DNA from: Pedobacter sp. ISL-64
Lineage (GTDB): Bacteria > Bacteroidota > Bacteroidia > Sphingobacteriales > Sphingobacteriaceae
Direction: 5' to 3'
Assembly: GCF_018613605.1 (NCBI RefSeq)
Contig: NZ_JAGGPU010000023.1
Location: 85,143-149,142 of the forward strand
DNA length: 64,000 nucleotides
Shown here: positions 1 to 9,725 of the stretch, piece after piece
Numbering within the stretch: position 1 is the stretch's first letter
How the letters are laid out: each line of letters starts with the position of its first letter
Notes under the pieces: generated by a model
What the model was told of the DNA's origin: nothing
Database searches by the model: none
What the model saw: the letters and a program-made list of their open reading frames with translations, nothing else
Translations under genes and position numbers: made by a program

Positions 1-3000
1 ATGCCTATTCCAGGAGTTGGCATCAAAAACATTTCGTCAGGTAAAACTGCTGTAACTGATGAAGCTGGTAAATTCAGCATTGAGGCCAACACAAACGATG
101 TGATCCGTTTTTCTTATGTGGGCTATCAAAACAAAGATATAACAGTAGGCAATGAAGCTAACATTAGCGTTAAAATGGCACCTGCCGAAGCCAATAAGTT
201 AGATGAAGTAGTGGTAATTGGTTATGGATCGGTGAAAAAAACAGATCTTACGGGTTCTGTTGGTGTGGTCAAAGCTAGCGAACTTCAGGAACGTCCGTCT
301 TCATCGCTAAACCAGGCACTAGCTGGCCGTATTTCTGGCGTACAGGTAAACACAAACTCGGGTAGACCCGGCGGGCAGACCAATATCAAAATCCGTGGAT
401 TTAGTTCAATCAACACAAGCAACAATCCACTTTATGTGGTAGATGGTGTGGCTTTGCCAGTGGGCTCGCAAACACAGAACAGCAACGCTATCGATTACAT
501 TAACCCAAGCGATATCGCTTCAGTAGAGGTGTTAAAGGATGCTTCTTCAACGGCCATATACGGTGCCAGGGGTGCAAATGGGGTAATTTTAATCACCACC
601 AAAAAAGGAACAGCAAATGCCCAACGCATTACCTATGATGCAGATTTTGGTATAAATACATTGGCGGCACACCATGTTAAGATGCTCGATGCCTTCGAGT
701 ACGTTAAAGTGCAGGATCTGGCTTATGAGAATATTAAAGTTTACGATCCGGTAGGTTGGGCAGCAGGAAGTTACGCATCCACACCCGTTCCAAAAGCGGC
801 CAGAATTGCCCTACCGCAATTTTTCGATGGCAATGGAAATCCATTATATAATACCGATTGGTTAAAAGAATCTACACAGAACAAACTTTCGCAAAATCAC
901 CAGTTGGGTTTTACAGGTGGAAACGAAAATAGTACTTACGGTGTTTTTGCAGGCTACCGCGATGACCAGGGACTTTTACTGAACTCTTATTTAAAACGAT
1001 ATTCGGGCAGGTTTAATTTCGATAGTAAAATTAAACCATGGTTAAAGGTAGGCGGTAATTTGAGCTACAATAACCAAAATGAAAACATTGTTGATCAGGG
1101 AACTGGCGGCTTAAATTCGGTCCGTATGATTACAGAAGCATTCCCTTTTCTACCGATTAAACTGGCAGATGGTAAGTGGGGTGATAATAAACTGATTCCA
1201 TGGGCAGAAGGAGGCTCCAATCCGGTGCACATCTTAACTGATCAAAAATATGGAATGGTTACCCAAACTGCTTTGGGGAGTATTTACTCTACCATTAGCT
1301 TTAGCAAAGATTTAGAGTTCCGTACCCAGTTAGGGGCCAATATTGTGAGCCGTAATATTAACGAGTACAATGCCAAACAATTATACGGTATCTCTGATGG
1401 CCAGAATGGAACGGCAAATGTAACCGATGATCGGGAAACCTTCTGGTCACTGGAAAATTATTTAACCTATAATAAACGTTTTGCCGAATCGCATGCCATT
1501 AATGCGTTATTGGGTATCTCCTGGCAGGCTACCAGCTTTTTTAGCAATACCAGCCATGCCGAGAATTTTGTAACCGATTTTTACGGAAACAATAACATGG
1601 GCTCTGGAAGTAAATCGATTACGGTTGGCTCTAGCCGTAACAGATCGGCTTTTAACTCTTATTTTGGAAGGTTAAACTATGCTTTTAAAGATAAATACCT
1701 GGTTACATTTACGGGTAGGGTAGATGGATCATCCAAATTCGGAGAGAACCATAAGTTTGCCTTTTTTCCTTCGGCGGCATTGGCCTGGAAAGCTTCAGAC
1801 GAAGATTTTCTTAAAGGAAACAAAACCATCTCTAACTTAAAACTAAGAACCAGTTATGGTTTAAGTGGTAACTCGGAGCTCCCTGCGTATCAGTCGCTCG
1901 CCACATTGGTTAATAACTCAGCTATTATTAATGATAGTAAGGTAACCGGTATTGGCATCGGCAGGTTGGCCAATCCGGATCTGGTTTGGGAAAAAACAGC
2001 ACAGGTTGATGCGGGTTTAGAATTAGGCTTGTTTAACAACCGCATTAATTTGGAGGCCGATCTTTATTATAGAAAAACAACCGATATGTTATTGGACGCC
2101 CCGGTTCCACGTACTACGGGGTACTCGGTGATCAGAAAAAATATCGGGTCTATGCAGAACAAAGGTTTAGATTTAGGGATTAATACGGTAAACGTACAAA
2201 CCGACGATTTTACCTGGAAAACCAGCTTCAATATCTCACTTAACCGTAACAAGGTACTTTCTTTGGCTACTCCTGATGATATTTTTGGTGTGGGTAACCC
2301 AAATTTTACTAATCAGACTGGTATTATCAGGGTAGGTGAGCCTGTGGGTTCATTCTGGGGGCTTGTACGTTTAGGAACCTGGAGCGAGGCCGAAAGGGCA
2401 GAAGCAGCCAAATATGTAAGTTACCGGGGTGGTAAAACTTTGCTTCCTGGAGATATTAAATATTTAGATGTAAACGGCGATCATGCCATTACAGATGCCG
2501 ACCGTCAGATTATTGGTAACGGAACGCCGAAAGGCTGGGGGTCGTTTGGTAACTCATTCCGCTATAAAAACTTAGAGCTGATTGTAGAACTTCAATATTC
2601 TTATGGAAATGATGTGTTGAATATGACCCATCACTCGGGTGAAGACAGACAGGTACAGGCCAATAGCTTTGCCAGCGTATTGAATGCGTGGACTCCTCAG
2701 AATCAAAATACACCGATCGCTGCAATCAGGGATCAATCTGCCGGATATGTTACCAACGTGGATACCCATTGGTTAGAAGACGGTTCTTTCATCCGTGGAA
2801 AAAACCTTTTACTAGGTTATACTTTTGATAAAACACTTGTCGAAAAATTACGCTTAAGCAAACTTCGTGTTTATGCATCTGTTCAAAATTTCTTCCTGGC
2901 AACCAAGTATACAGGTAACGACCCTGAGGTAACTACCTATGGAAATGCATTTGCACAGGGTCAAACATTTTTCGATTATCCAAAGCCAACTACATTCATG

Positions 3001-3024
3001 GTAGGTTTAAACATTGGATTATAA
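1..3024 (+). CDS. SusC/RagA-family TonB-linked outer membrane protein (5' end missing)
   Basis: Outer-membrane channel that, with its SusD partner, imports oligomeric nutrients using TonB energy. The visible 1007 residues start inside the carboxypeptidase-regulatory-like domain (about 1-70, 'VTDEAGKFSIEA', 'FSYVGYQ'), then the family linker 'VVVIGYGSVKKTDLTG' near residue 71, a plug domain (about 80-200, 'LYVVDGV', 'GARGANGVILITTKKG') and a long beta-barrel ending in an aromatic-rich strand 'FMVGLNIGL'. The signal peptide is absent, so the ATG at base 1 is almost certainly an internal methionine and the gene begins before the window. The SusD gene follows after 25 bp, so they share an operon. 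The substrate cannot be read from sequence; no glycosidase lies next to the pair. Confidence 0.95.
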   Translation: MPIPGVGIKNISSGKTAVTDEAGKFSIEANTNDVIRFSYVGYQNKDITVGNEANISVKMAPAEANKLDEVVVIGYGSVKKTDLTGSVGVVKASELQERPSSSLNQALAGRISGVQVNTNSGRPGGQTNIKIRGFSSINTSNNPLYVVDGVALPVGSQTQNSNAIDYINPSDIASVEVLKDASSTAIYGARGANGVILITTKKGTANAQRITYDADFGINTLAAHHVKMLDAFEYVKVQDLAYENIKVYDPVGWAAGSYASTPVPKAARIALPQFFDGNGNPLYNTDWLKESTQNKLSQNHQLGFTGGNENSTYGVFAGYRDDQGLLLNSYLKRYSGRFNFDSKIKPWLKVGGNLSYNNQNENIVDQGTGGLNSVRMITEAFPFLPIKLADGKWGDNKLIPWAEGGSNPVHILTDQKYGMVTQTALGSIYSTISFSKDLEFRTQLGANIVSRNINEYNAKQLYGISDGQNGTANVTDDRETFWSLENYLTYNKRFAESHAINALLGISWQATSFFSNTSHAENFVTDFYGNNNMGSGSKSITVGSSRNRSAFNSYFGRLNYAFKDKYLVTFTGRVDGSSKFGENHKFAFFPSAALAWKASDEDFLKGNKTISNLKLRTSYGLSGNSELPAYQSLATLVNNSAIINDSKVTGIGIGRLANPDLVWEKTAQVDAGLELGLFNNRINLEADLYYRKTTDMLLDAPVPRTTGYSVIRKNIGSMQNKGLDLGINTVNVQTDDFTWKTSFNISLNRNKVLSLATPDDIFGVGNPNFTNQTGIIRVGEPVGSFWGLVRLGTWSEAERAEAAKYVSYRGGKTLLPGDIKYLDVNGDHAITDADRQIIGNGTPKGWGSFGNSFRYKNLELIVELQYSYGNDVLNMTHHSGEDRQVQANSFASVLNAWTPQNQNTPIAAIRDQSAGYVTNVDTHWLEDGSFIRGKNLLLGYTFDKTLVEKLRLSKLRVYASVQNFFLATKYTGNDPEVTTYGNAFAQGQTFFDYPKPTTFMVGLNIGL

Positions 3025-3049
3025 CATTAACTAAAGAAAGGATATCAAC

Positions 3050-4606
3050 ATGAAAATGAACATAAAAAATATCGCTGCTTTGTTGTTGCTAAGCGGCACT
3101 ATAATCGGAAACTCGGGATGTAAGAAGTTTTTAGATGAAACAGATCCCACCAATCTTTCGCCCAGTAGTTTTTATACTTTACCAGAACATGCGGAAGCAG
3201 GTATTGCTGCTGTTTATGCAGAGATTCGGTTTATTGGAAACGGTGCCGGTATTTATTCCAACAACTGGCAGATGCTTGATGCGCCAACCGGCATACAATC
3301 TACCGAAACAGCACAAAACTCCGATCTGAACAATTTGTATTCATTAATTTATGATGGAACAAACCTGCATGTTAACCAAAACTGGAACGGATTTTATAAA
3401 GTGATTGCACAAGCTAACCTGGTGTTGGATAAAGTTCCGGGCATTAACCCGATGGACAATGCACAGAAAAAAAGGATTTTAGGAGAGGCTGCTTTCATCA
3501 GGGCCTGGGCATATTTTTACCTGGTACGTTTATGGGGCGATGTGCCTTTAATCACTAAACCGATTACAAGTCCTAATGATCCCAATTTTTCTCCTTCCCG
3601 TACACCACAAGAGCAGGTATACAAACTCATTGTTGATGATCTGGTTGCTGCAGAAGCGGCAGGTTTGCCTTTTATGGACGCAAGTGGACGTGTTTCTACA
3701 GCAGCAATTAAGTCTGAACTGGCAAAAGTATATTTAACCATGGCCGGACAGCCTCTTAACAAAGGAGCAGCTTATTATAAATTAGCTGCAGATAAGGCCA
3801 AAGAGGTAATCGATTATTCAACCGGGAATCCAACATCACTTGGCTTGTTCCCTGGTTATGGAGCCCTTCACGATGCGAAGAATGACAATAAAGTAGAGCA
3901 TTTATTCGGAATCCAATACAATGACGCTGCCGGATCTGGCAACCCCTTGCAATCATCTTATTTACCTTTGCACCAGCCATTGGTTTCTAAAATTGATGGC
4001 ATTGGAACGGCTATTCCAACCGCAGGTTTTTATGGTTCGTATGAGGCGGGAGATTTAAGGGCTAAAAACAGAGAAGGTTATTTCTTTACCGATTATTATA
4101 CCGATGGATTTAAAATGCCGTTGATTAACCGCGGTAAGCCTTATGTTTTTAAACACTTCGATCTGATTGCAAATGGAACACTAGGTGTAGAAGGTACCAG
4201 CAGGAGCGATCTGAATATTCCACAGATCCGTTATGCCGAAACCTTATTAATTTATGCAGAAGCACAGAACAGGGCAGATGGTAGTCCGAATGTTGCTGCC
4301 TATGCTGCGGTAAATGCAGTACGAAAAAGAGCGCAATTGGCTGATCTTGCAGGTTTGAGCCAGACACAGTTTGAAGAAGCGGTTTGGAGAGAGCGCTGGC
4401 ACGAGCTGTGTTACGAAGGTATTACCTGGTTTGATATGGTCCGCTTGCGTAAAGTGTACAATGAAACCACCAATGGTTTTGATAATTTTGTTGGCCACAT
4501 TAATAAAAGTGTAAACCAACCTTTGCAAACCAAACATTTATTGTTCCCGATTCCTACTCCAGAAATCAAAAACAACCCTAACCTGACTCCAAATCCAGGT
4601 TATTAA
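3050..4606 (+). CDS. SusD/RagB-family nutrient-binding lipoprotein
   Basis: Surface lipoprotein that caps the preceding SusC channel and binds the nutrient. 518 residues, the usual SusD length. A lipoprotein signal peptide ends at Cys24 ('IIGNSGC'). Family marks are 'FLDETDPTNLSPSSFYT' after the cysteine, TPR-like helices with 'GEAAFIRAWAYFYLVRLWGDVPLI' and the C-terminal 'RYAETLLIYAEAQNRADG' and 'ERWHELCYEGITWFDMVRLR' motifs. An in-frame ATG two codons downstream is an equally possible start. Two strong hairpins follow the stop codon, so the operon ends here. Confidence 0.95.
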   Translation: MKMNIKNIAALLLLSGTIIGNSGCKKFLDETDPTNLSPSSFYTLPEHAEAGIAAVYAEIRFIGNGAGIYSNNWQMLDAPTGIQSTETAQNSDLNNLYSLIYDGTNLHVNQNWNGFYKVIAQANLVLDKVPGINPMDNAQKKRILGEAAFIRAWAYFYLVRLWGDVPLITKPITSPNDPNFSPSRTPQEQVYKLIVDDLVAAEAAGLPFMDASGRVSTAAIKSELAKVYLTMAGQPLNKGAAYYKLAADKAKEVIDYSTGNPTSLGLFPGYGALHDAKNDNKVEHLFGIQYNDAAGSGNPLQSSYLPLHQPLVSKIDGIGTAIPTAGFYGSYEAGDLRAKNREGYFFTDYYTDGFKMPLINRGKPYVFKHFDLIANGTLGVEGTSRSDLNIPQIRYAETLLIYAEAQNRADGSPNVAAYAAVNAVRKRAQLADLAGLSQTQFEEAVWRERWHELCYEGITWFDMVRLRKVYNETTNGFDNFVGHINKSVNQPLQTKHLLFPIPTPEIKNNPNLTPNPGY

Positions 4607-4623
4607 ACAACAGTATTTTATTA

Positions 4624-4702
4624 TTTCTAATGGTTGGTGTTACACCGACCATTAGAAATGTTTTAACAAAAAAACGGGTGCCCGATACGAGGCATCCGTT
4701 TT
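4624..4702 (+). terminator. Tandem hairpin terminators after SusD
   Basis: Two consecutive stem-loops. The first has arms at 4624-4639 and 4643-4658 (16 bp with one mismatch, loop TTA) followed by TGTTTT. The second has arms AAAACGGGTGCC (4671-4682) and GGCATCCGTTTT (4691-4702) with one G-T wobble. They lie 17 bp after the SusD stop and should end the SusCD transcript. Confidence 0.8.
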
Positions 4703-4980
4703 CATCGTCGTTTCGGTTGAAGCACAACCGAATAGAGATCCCTCGCCGCCGCTCGGGAGTGTACTAAAGCAATGGAGGTGTTTATCAGCAATTTTATAGC
4801 CTTTAACTATTGTATGGGCAGATTTTACGGTAATTCGTAAATTGAGTTTAAAAAATAAAAGGCGTGAAGAGGCTTTTTTAATTTATTAGGCTTATTTTTG
4901 CGGCAAATTATAGAACCACACAGGGAGATTAATTGATGCCTGTGAACCTCGACAATCATTAGAAAACTAATATTTTATCA
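4703..4980. other. Intergenic remainder with promoter and leader of the cupin gene
   Basis: No gene is seen. The stretch 4716-4760 holds a decayed dispersed repeat ('GGTTGaagcaCAACC' hairpin and 'CTCGGGAGT'). From 4893 it carries the promoter described separately. In the inferred leader, CACAGG (about 4919-4924) and CCTGTG (about 4939-4944) can pair into a 6-bp hairpin upstream of the cupin start codon. Confidence 0.5.
4893..4900 (+). promoter_or_regulatory. Bacteroidota -7 box for the cupin gene
   Basis: TATTTTTG is an exact match to the Bacteroidota -7 consensus TAnnTTTG. It lies 81 bp upstream of the ATG at 4981. No clear TTG -33 element is placed at the usual 17-23 bp, so only the -7 element is supported. 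Confidence 0.5.
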
Positions 4981-5478
4981 ATGACAAACGACAAAAAAGA
5001 AATATTCGAAAGCGTAGCACAACGTTTAAAAATTGAAGGTTTTAATGTAGTAAACCGCGATGAAACACGCCCCTGGGGTGGTTTTTTTGTAATAGATGAA
5101 GCACAGGCGCAACAATTTGCCGATACTTATTTTGATGGATTAAATGTTGAAGACCTTAAAATTGGCGGTAAATTAAGTCCAAAAATTTTAATCGTTGCAC
5201 CAAATACACGTCTTTCGTGGCAATATCACCACCGCAGAGCCGAAATCTGGCAAGTGGTAACCGGTACTGTTGGCATTAAAACCAGCCAAACTGATGAAGA
5301 AGGTGAAGTGAAAAAATATGCTCCAAAAGACCAGATCAAATTACAACAAGGTGAACGCCACCGCTTAATCGGTTTAGAAGATTGGGGTGTTGTAGCAGAA
5401 ATATGGCAGCATACCGATGCTTCAAACCCATCAGATGAAAGCGATATCGTACGTGTTCAAGACGATTTCGGTAGATAA
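4981..5478 (+). CDS. Cupin protein, mannose-6-phosphate isomerase type II-like
   Basis: A 165-residue single cupin domain. The barrel motifs are 'ILIVAPNTRLSWQYHHRRAEIWQVVTGT' (about 80-107, metal-ligand histidines in HHRR and a glutamate) and 'LQQGERHRLIGLEDWGVVAEIWQHTD' (about 120-145). The 'RPWGGFFVIDE' segment near residue 28 matches the C-terminal domain of type II mannose-6-phosphate isomerase/GDP-mannose pyrophosphorylase, hence a likely role with sugar phosphates. In this phylum it is often annotated as phosphoheptose isomerase, which the sequence alone does not show. It is a single-gene unit with its own promoter and a strong terminator. Confidence 0.75.
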   Translation: MTNDKKEIFESVAQRLKIEGFNVVNRDETRPWGGFFVIDEAQAQQFADTYFDGLNVEDLKIGGKLSPKILIVAPNTRLSWQYHHRRAEIWQVVTGTVGIKTSQTDEEGEVKKYAPKDQIKLQQGERHRLIGLEDWGVVAEIWQHTDASNPSDESDIVRVQDDFGR

Positions 5479-5492
5479 TAAATAATTTAAAA

Positions 5493-5530
5493 AATAATCC
5501 TGTTCTATGCATTGGAACAGGATTATTTTT
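5493..5530 (+). terminator. Rho-independent terminator after the cupin gene
   Basis: Perfect 13-bp stem AATAATCCTGTTC / GAACAGGATTATT with a 9-nt loop, followed by a T run, 14 bp after the stop codon at 5478. Confidence 0.9.
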
Positions 5531-5590
5531 GTCTAAACGCTTAATTTAAAGCGTTTTTTCTACGCGATTAAAAACTAAACGCCCTCAAAA

Positions 5591-5598
5591 TACGTTTA
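5591..5598 (+). promoter_or_regulatory. Near-consensus -7 box for the desaturase gene
   Basis: TACGTTTA differs from TAnnTTTG only at the last base and lies 20 bp upstream of the ATG at 5619. No -33 element was recognised. Confidence 0.3.
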
Positions 5599-5618
5599 TA
5601 AAGCATACACATCCTTAC

Positions 5619-6347
5619 ATGATTATCTTCATTTTTTTTCTTTGCCATTGGTTTTTATCCCTGTTTAGCCAAACCTTTTTCCTTCACCGTTACTCGTCGC
5701 ACAAGATGTTTAAAATGGAGCTTTTTTGGGAGCGGTTTTTCTATCTGATATTGCTGATCTCGCAAGGCTCATCATTTTTAAACCCCAGGGCTTATGCCAT
5801 TCTGCACCGGATGCACCATGCTTATAGCGACACAGAGAAAGATCCACACTCGCCACATTTTTTTAAAGATGTTTTCGGGATGATGGTTGCAACGAAGAAT
5901 ATGTACATGAATTATCTGCAATTTAAAATACAGCCAGAGCCAGCTTTCCAGGGAAATTATCCTGAATGGCCAATTGTGGATAAGATTGGAAATTCATGGG
6001 CCTGGAGAATTGCATGCGGCCTATTTTACATTGGTTTTTATGTTGCTTTTGCCAACCATTGGTGGCTGTTTATTTTATTGCCGATCCACTTTTTGATGGG
6101 CCCTTTACATGGGGCAATTGTAAACTGGTGTGGCCATAAATATGGCTATTCTAACCATGATAATGATGATCATAGCAAAAACTCATTACCTTGGGATTTC
6201 TTATTAATGGGTGAACTTTTTCAGAACAACCACCACAAAAAACCAAACAGTCCTAACTTTGCTACCAAATGGTGGGAATTTGATCCAACCTATCCCGTAA
6301 TGAAGGTATTGCACTGGATGCGTATTATAAAAATTAGAAAGGTTTAA
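5619..6347 (+). CDS. Acyl-CoA/fatty-acid desaturase (membrane di-iron)
   Basis: Integral membrane desaturase, which would put a cis double bond in fatty acyl chains. 242 residues, short but usual for bacterial delta-9-type enzymes. All three histidine boxes that hold the di-iron centre are present: HRYSSH (23-28), HRMHH (63-67) and a C-terminal NNHH followed by KKPN (about residue 206). Hydrophobic segments at 1-22, 38-55 and about 130-165 would span the membrane. The gene stands alone between two hairpins. Regiospecificity cannot be told from sequence. Confidence 0.88.
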   Translation: MIIFIFFLCHWFLSLFSQTFFLHRYSSHKMFKMELFWERFFYLILLISQGSSFLNPRAYAILHRMHHAYSDTEKDPHSPHFFKDVFGMMVATKNMYMNYLQFKIQPEPAFQGNYPEWPIVDKIGNSWAWRIACGLFYIGFYVAFANHWWLFILLPIHFLMGPLHGAIVNWCGHKYGYSNHDNDDHSKNSLPWDFLLMGELFQNNHHKKPNSPNFATKWWEFDPTYPVMKVLHWMRIIKIRKV

Positions 6348-6948
6348 GGGAAGACTAAAGCTCAAAACTAAGTGCTCCGTCATACTATTCCGAATGTTCG
6401 GGATTTATTCCATGGTCTGTATCCTCACAGACCATTTGTTTTTTCCGTTTGGTTCACTAAACTAGCCATAGCTTTTTTTCGCCACGGAAACACTGAAATC
6501 ACGGAATTAATCTTTACAACTTGTCATCCTGTCGGAGGACTGTCACAAGTTTCATTTCATGGTTTTTGTTGCTAGATTTTGTTTTTTGCACAGTTTTATG
6601 TTAGCTAAACGTTACAGAAGCGAGCACTATTCCCGATTTAGTCTTATCGTGTGGACACATTTTTTTGAGGTTAAATTCAGCATGATGATCGCCTTAGGGA
6701 CGAGTAAAGCGGCGGCAGGGCTATCGGAACCGATATGCACAGGCACCTACTTTCCAATCAAGAAGAAAATTGAATACATCTAATTGTTTTTAGCACGGAA
6801 ATGCAGAAACGTTGAATTGATTATTCCTTTTACCGATAAAAGCGTAGTGTTTGCCGACAAATTGATAGAGTTAGTGTAAAAAGTATAGCTTATAATTGTA
6901 ACAAAATGCAATTTGCGTAGACTAATTACAAAAAACTAACTCTTTAAC
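6348..6948. other. Gene-free stretch with palindromic repeat
   Basis: No credible gene on either strand. It holds a hairpin of the dispersed AGGA/TCCT family at 6412-6435 and repeat-derived fragments ('cacggaaacactgaaatcacgg', 'gcacggaaatgcag') that resemble decayed dispersed elements. The last 100 bp are the likely promoter and leader of the TonB-dependent receptor gene. Confidence 0.5.
6412..6435 (+). repeat. Dispersed palindrome, copy 1 (also likely terminator of the desaturase)
   Basis: GGTCTGTA-TCCT-CACAGACC, with flanking AT/AT extending the stem to about 10 bp around a TCCT loop. It is followed by a T-rich run starting at 6434, so it can also act as the desaturase terminator. Three further copies of this family are in the window (20453, 20494, 44311). 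Confidence 0.7.
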
Positions 6949-9405
6949 ATGAAAAAACTTTTACTACTTACCTTCATCCTTGGATTATTTTTTACCGCAC
7001 ATGCCCAGTTTACTGGCGGCGGCTTGGGTGGAGGACCAAAAAAATCTACCGTTACCGGACGTATTACCGCAACTATACTCGATTCACTAACTAAAAAACC
7101 AATTGACTACGCAACGGTATCGTTGGTTACTGCAAAAGATAACAAATCTGTAAACGGTGGTGTAACCGATGGAAAGGGAAAATTAAGCTTACAAAATGTA
7201 TCGCCTGATTCTTATAAGCTAATGATCGGTTTTATGGGCTACAAAACAAAATCTGTTTTGGTTACCACCACGCCATCCAAACCCGATAATAATATAGGTA
7301 CAATTTATATTTCATCAAGCGAAAATACGCTGGCAGATGTGCAGGTTCAGGGAACAAAAGCGGTTATCGAAAATAAAATCGATAGAATGGTTTATAACGC
7401 AGAAGCTGATGGAACGAATGCTGGCGGCGACGCTACTGATGTAATGCGCAAAGTGCCGATGTTATCTGTCGATGTTGATGGCAATGTTCAATTACGCGGT
7501 GGTGCCGTTCGTGTATTAATTAATGGTAAACCATCAGGAACTATGGCCAGCAGCGTTGCTGACGCATTGAAAATGATCCCTGCAGAGCAGATTAAAAGTG
7601 TGGAGGTAATTACCAGTCCATCTGCTAAGTACGATGCAGAAGGTTCGGGAGGTATCATCAATATTATTACTAAAAAATCTAATGCGCAGGGCGTAAGCGG
7701 TACGGTAAATGCATCTGCAGGTACACGTCAGAACAATGGTGCGTTTAACCTAACTGCGAAAACGGGTCGTTTAAGTGTAAATGCAAGTCTGGGTACAAAT
7801 TTGGCCTATGCTCAGGATTCGAGAGTATTATTTGAAAATAGTACGCGTACCGATACCATTGGCAAAACAACAATAACTAACATTATGCAAGACGGAGTTT
7901 CTAAATGGAGCCGTAAAGGTTATAACGGTAGTTTTGGTGTTGATTATGATTTTAATGCCTATAACAACGTAAGCTCTAATATAAAATACAATAACTTTTC
8001 AAATGGTGGTCCGGGAAGTGCGGATTATGTTTTAAATGGTGTGCCGTTTAAAAATATCAGTGATATGGACATGGGTTTTAATAACTTCGACTGGAATGTA
8101 GACTATAAGCATACCACTAAAAAAGAAGGAGAAGAATTCACTATTTCTGGCCAATTATCATCTGGAAGAAATACAACAGATTTCCAAAACGAAATTATTG
8201 GAAGTTCATTTCCTGCTGTAAATAATAACAATACCGGTAAAAATCAGGAATACACCATACAAACAGACTACACTTATCCGTTTAGCAAATCGACTATTTT
8301 AGAGGTAGGTGCAAAGGGTATTTTCAGAAACATCAATAGTGAATTTTCTAATAATGCAAACCAGGATTTTGAGTACAAGCAAGATGTAGCCTCTGCATAT
8401 GGGGTAATTAGCCTTAAACTAAGTAAAAAATTAAACTTTAAAGGTGGCTTAAGGTCAGAATATACCAGTATCGATTTTAATACTATTAATCCGGGCATTC
8501 AGAAAAATAACTACTTCAACTTATTTCCAAGCGCGATCATTTCGCAAACACTTAAAGGCAATGCAACTTTGAAATTAAGCTACAACCGTAGGGTACAAAG
8601 ACCGAGTTTAGCCTATTTGAACCCTTTCCGTAATGAGAGCGATCAGTTTAATATCAGACAAGGAGAGCCAACATTAAGTCCTGAACTAAGTGATAACCTT
8701 GAGCTTGGTTATTCAACCTTTATTAAAGGATCTGTGATCAATGCATCAGTATTTTACCGTCGCACAGGTGGGGTGATCGAAAGTTCTATCACTCCATTAA
8801 AAGAGAACGGATTTGAGAAAACATTATCCACATATATAAATGTGGGAGTGGCACAAACTTATGGAGCGAATGTGTTTGCCTCCTACAATCCAAAACCAAA
8901 ATGGACTTTAATGACTAATCTTGGTGTTAATACCTACGAGGTGAGCAATACGCAAACAGGAATAAGTACAGGTACCTTTTTAAACTACAATATATTTGGC
9001 CGGTCTGCATACGGATTTGGTAAAGGTTATAATTTCGAATTGTTTGGTGTAGTAAACTCACCAAGAAGAACTTATCAAGGTAAAACAGATGCGATGATTT
9101 TCTACGGGGCATCATTTAAGAAAGATATTCTGAACAAAAAAGGCTCAATTGGCATCAATACTTTAAATCCATTTACCCGCGATCTGCATATTAAAACCGT
9201 TAATAATTCTGTTACAACACTTGGAAATAAAGTAAGTACACTTTATCAGAGCACTAACATTTATTACCCATTACGTTCTTTCGGTGTTAACTTTAGCTAT
9301 TCTTTTGGTAAACTTAAATTTACAGAAAAGAAAAAAATCAAAAACGACGATGTGAAGCAAGATCAGCAACAAGGAGGTGGAGTGGGCGGTGGCGTTCAGC
9401 AGTAG
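6949..9405 (+). CDS. TonB-dependent receptor, outer-membrane beta-barrel family
   Basis: 818-residue outer-membrane receptor. In order: signal peptide (1-19, ending 'TAHA|Q'), a glycine-rich stretch, carboxypeptidase-regulatory-like domain (about 35-115, 'SVNGGVTDGKGKLSLQNV'), plug (about 120-240, 'GDATDVMRKVPMLSVDVDGNVQLRGG', 'SAKYDAEGSGGIINIITKK') and barrel of the type usually assigned to the outer-membrane beta-barrel protein family (OMP_b-brl_3) rather than SusC. The C-terminus carries a low-complexity tail rich in Q and G after the last strand, which is unusual because such barrels normally end in an aromatic residue. No SusD partner is adjacent. Substrate unknown; the receptor at 39429 is a distant paralogue. 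Confidence 0.9.
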   Translation: MKKLLLLTFILGLFFTAHAQFTGGGLGGGPKKSTVTGRITATILDSLTKKPIDYATVSLVTAKDNKSVNGGVTDGKGKLSLQNVSPDSYKLMIGFMGYKTKSVLVTTTPSKPDNNIGTIYISSSENTLADVQVQGTKAVIENKIDRMVYNAEADGTNAGGDATDVMRKVPMLSVDVDGNVQLRGGAVRVLINGKPSGTMASSVADALKMIPAEQIKSVEVITSPSAKYDAEGSGGIINIITKKSNAQGVSGTVNASAGTRQNNGAFNLTAKTGRLSVNASLGTNLAYAQDSRVLFENSTRTDTIGKTTITNIMQDGVSKWSRKGYNGSFGVDYDFNAYNNVSSNIKYNNFSNGGPGSADYVLNGVPFKNISDMDMGFNNFDWNVDYKHTTKKEGEEFTISGQLSSGRNTTDFQNEIIGSSFPAVNNNNTGKNQEYTIQTDYTYPFSKSTILEVGAKGIFRNINSEFSNNANQDFEYKQDVASAYGVISLKLSKKLNFKGGLRSEYTSIDFNTINPGIQKNNYFNLFPSAIISQTLKGNATLKLSYNRRVQRPSLAYLNPFRNESDQFNIRQGEPTLSPELSDNLELGYSTFIKGSVINASVFYRRTGGVIESSITPLKENGFEKTLSTYINVGVAQTYGANVFASYNPKPKWTLMTNLGVNTYEVSNTQTGISTGTFLNYNIFGRSAYGFGKGYNFELFGVVNSPRRTYQGKTDAMIFYGASFKKDILNKKGSIGINTLNPFTRDLHIKTVNNSVTTLGNKVSTLYQSTNIYYPLRSFGVNFSYSFGKLKFTEKKKIKNDDVKQDQQQGGGVGGGVQQ

Positions 9406-9430
9406 AACCCAATTTAACATAAATTTTAAG

Positions 9431-9465
9431 CCTTTTCGATTTCTTTCGGAAAGGATTTTTTTTTT
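9431..9465 (+). terminator. Terminator after the TonB-dependent receptor
   Basis: Stem CCTTTTCGA / TCGGAAAGG with one wobble pair, followed by a run of ten T, 25 bp after the stop codon. It lies in a gene-free stretch (9406-9725); the rest of that stretch is AT-rich leader of the next SusC gene, with several TTTTGC-type boxes and no coding signal. Confidence 0.85.
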
Positions 9466-9725
9466 CATGTCTCTATTTCTTTTCTGTAAAAGCGTTAAAG
9501 CTACGCTAACCAATTTTTAAGCAGTAATATTTTTGCATAATTAAGCTTGTAAGGCGGTTTATGCGTTTTTTATTGATGTTTTTTGCAATATTTTGCAGGA
9601 TGAAGGGTGTTTGTGTAAAATTTTGCACGAAATACAACCTTATTGATCATGTTTTGTGCGTGTTTTTGGTGCTAAAAATGTTATATTGCATATAACTAAA
9701 ATCCCCTAAACTAAACAATTGTGAT

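Noticed and set aside
6372..6783. Two short open frames (67 and 74 residues) downstream of the desaturase
   Set aside because: They overlap the palindromic repeat and repeat-derived debris, have no promoter, and their composition is that of non-coding sequence.
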